Positions 6,976 to 7,422 of a DNA stretch of 7,422 nt are shown piece by piece. Numbering within the stretch: position 1 is the stretch's first letter; each line of letters starts with the position of its first letter. The position numbers and the translations under genes were made by a program. The notes beneath the pieces are model-generated. The model was not told the origin of the DNA. It was given only the letters and a program-made list of their open reading frames with translations, and did not search any database. This DNA comes from Candidatus Omnitrophota bacterium (GTDB lineage Bacteria; Omnitrophota; Gorgyraeia; Gygaellales; Profunditerraquicolaceae): the NCBI GenBank assembly GCA_028717985.1, contig JAQUMS010000051.1, positions 1 to 7,422 on the forward strand, in the 5' to 3' direction.

Positions 6976-7404
6976 TTATTTTCTCCTAACAAAAACTAAT
7001 TCTCCTTCAGCCACTACATTCATATCCACATTCGCTCGTGCTTTAACATATGCGGTATCCCGAGAAAGACGCAACGCTTCAGCTTCAATACACAACTGAT
7101 CTCCGGGGACAACCGGTTTCATAAACCGCATTTCTTTAACTGCCCCAAGATAAAAATCAAGCTTTTGCTTTTTTCTGTTTCCTTTAAAAAAAAGGAAAGT
7201 CGAGACCTGCGCCATGGATTCAATAATCAGTGTGCCCGGGAATATCGATTCATCGGGAAAATGACCTAAAAAACAGATCTCGTTACCGGTTATATTTTTG
7301 ATACCGATGACTTTTTTTCCTTCGTGTATTTCCGTAATGGTATCAACCATAAAAAAAGGAAACTTCTGAGGTAACAATGATTTGATCCTTTCAAAATCCA
7401 ACAT
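6976..7404 (-). CDS. fabZ: 3-hydroxyacyl-ACP dehydratase, FabZ family
   Basis: This 142-residue protein would dehydrate 3-hydroxyacyl-ACP to trans-2-enoyl-ACP in the cytoplasm. It is a single hot-dog domain, slightly shorter than typical FabZ (about 150 residues). Seen in the sequence: an N-terminal LLPQKFPFFMVD segment matching the FabZ LLPHRYPFLLVD motif, then GHFPDESIFPG and IIESMAQ. These supply the catalytic pair His48 and Glu62. The C-terminal half (LGAVKEMRFMKPVVPGDQL) also follows the family pattern. The start is supported by an AAGGAGA Shine-Dalgarno seven bases upstream. The gene is the first visible in the operon and lies 23 bases before a dedicated acyl carrier protein, so it may serve a specialised pathway rather than housekeeping fatty-acid synthesis. 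The family assignment is very secure. Substrate chain length and whether the cell has a second FabZ cannot be read here. Confidence 0.95.
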   Translation of the reverse strand: MLDFERIKSLLPQKFPFFMVDTITEIHEGKKVIGIKNITGNEICFLGHFPDESIFPGTLIIESMAQVSTFLFFKGNRKKQKLDFYLGAVKEMRFMKPVVPGDQLCIEAEALRLSRDTAYVKARANVDMNVVAEGELVFVRRK

Positions 7405-7410
7405 ACAAAT

Positions 7411-7417
7411 TCTCCTT
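7411..7417 (-). promoter_or_regulatory. Shine-Dalgarno of the FabZ-type gene
   Basis: On the minus strand the bases read AAGGAGA, a strong ribosome binding site; its AGGAG core lies seven bases before the ATG at 7404. It fixes that start. Just upstream, at the window edge, are two TAA triplets. One of them could be the stop codon of a preceding operon gene, but there is too little sequence to tell. Confidence 0.8.
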
Positions 7418-7422
7418 ATTAA

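Overview
The window reads as one unbroken, gene-dense operon transcribed right to left on the minus strand. It has seven genes, the last of which runs off the left edge. Gaps between genes are 46 bases or less, and two pairs overlap by 14 and 4 bases. I see no terminator, convincing promoter, RNA gene, CRISPR array or insertion sequence. The promoter must lie beyond the right edge, because the first gene starts 18 bases from it.

In transcription order: (1) 7404-6976, a FabZ-type 3-hydroxyacyl-ACP dehydratase; (2) 6952-6698, an acyl carrier protein; (3) 6711-5407, a beta-ketoacyl-ACP synthase with a complete Cys-His-His-Lys active site but altered surrounding loops; (4) 5397-3991, a FAD-dependent oxidoreductase of the phytoene desaturase/carotene isomerase (CrtI/CrtISO) superfamily; (5) 3994-1829, a multi-pass membrane histidine kinase with a GAF domain; (6) 1782-460, a secreted protein combining a carboxypeptidase-regulatory-like beta-sandwich, an Ig/cadherin-like domain and a C-terminal LolA-like domain; (7) 455-1 (cut), a probable lipoprotein that may carry a TolB/WD40-like propeller.

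Genes 1-4 look like a specialised acyl-chain module. A chain is held on its own carrier protein, extended by the condensing enzyme, dehydrated by FabZ, and probably desaturated, isomerised or saturated by the CrtI-like flavoprotein. Comparable mixes of fatty-acid enzymes and CrtI-like oxidoreductases were proposed for ladderane lipids in anammox bacteria, while FabZ/ACP/ketosynthase sets with LolA-like proteins occur in aryl-polyene and flexirubin clusters. No ketoreductase, acyltransferase, radical SAM enzyme or exporter is visible, so the product cannot be named. Genes 5-7 add an envelope-facing sensory and lipid- or lipoprotein-handling part, which suggests that product formation is tied to the state of the envelope.

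The organism is a diderm bacterium: it has a LolA-like protein and a probable lipoprotein. GC is low to moderate and uneven, about 40-50% in many rows but 15-25% in the middle of the oxidoreductase gene. The genetic code is standard, with TAA, TAG and TGA all used as stops. The style resembles uncultured Omnitrophota or other PVC-related or anaerobic lineages, but that placement is a guess from gene style only.
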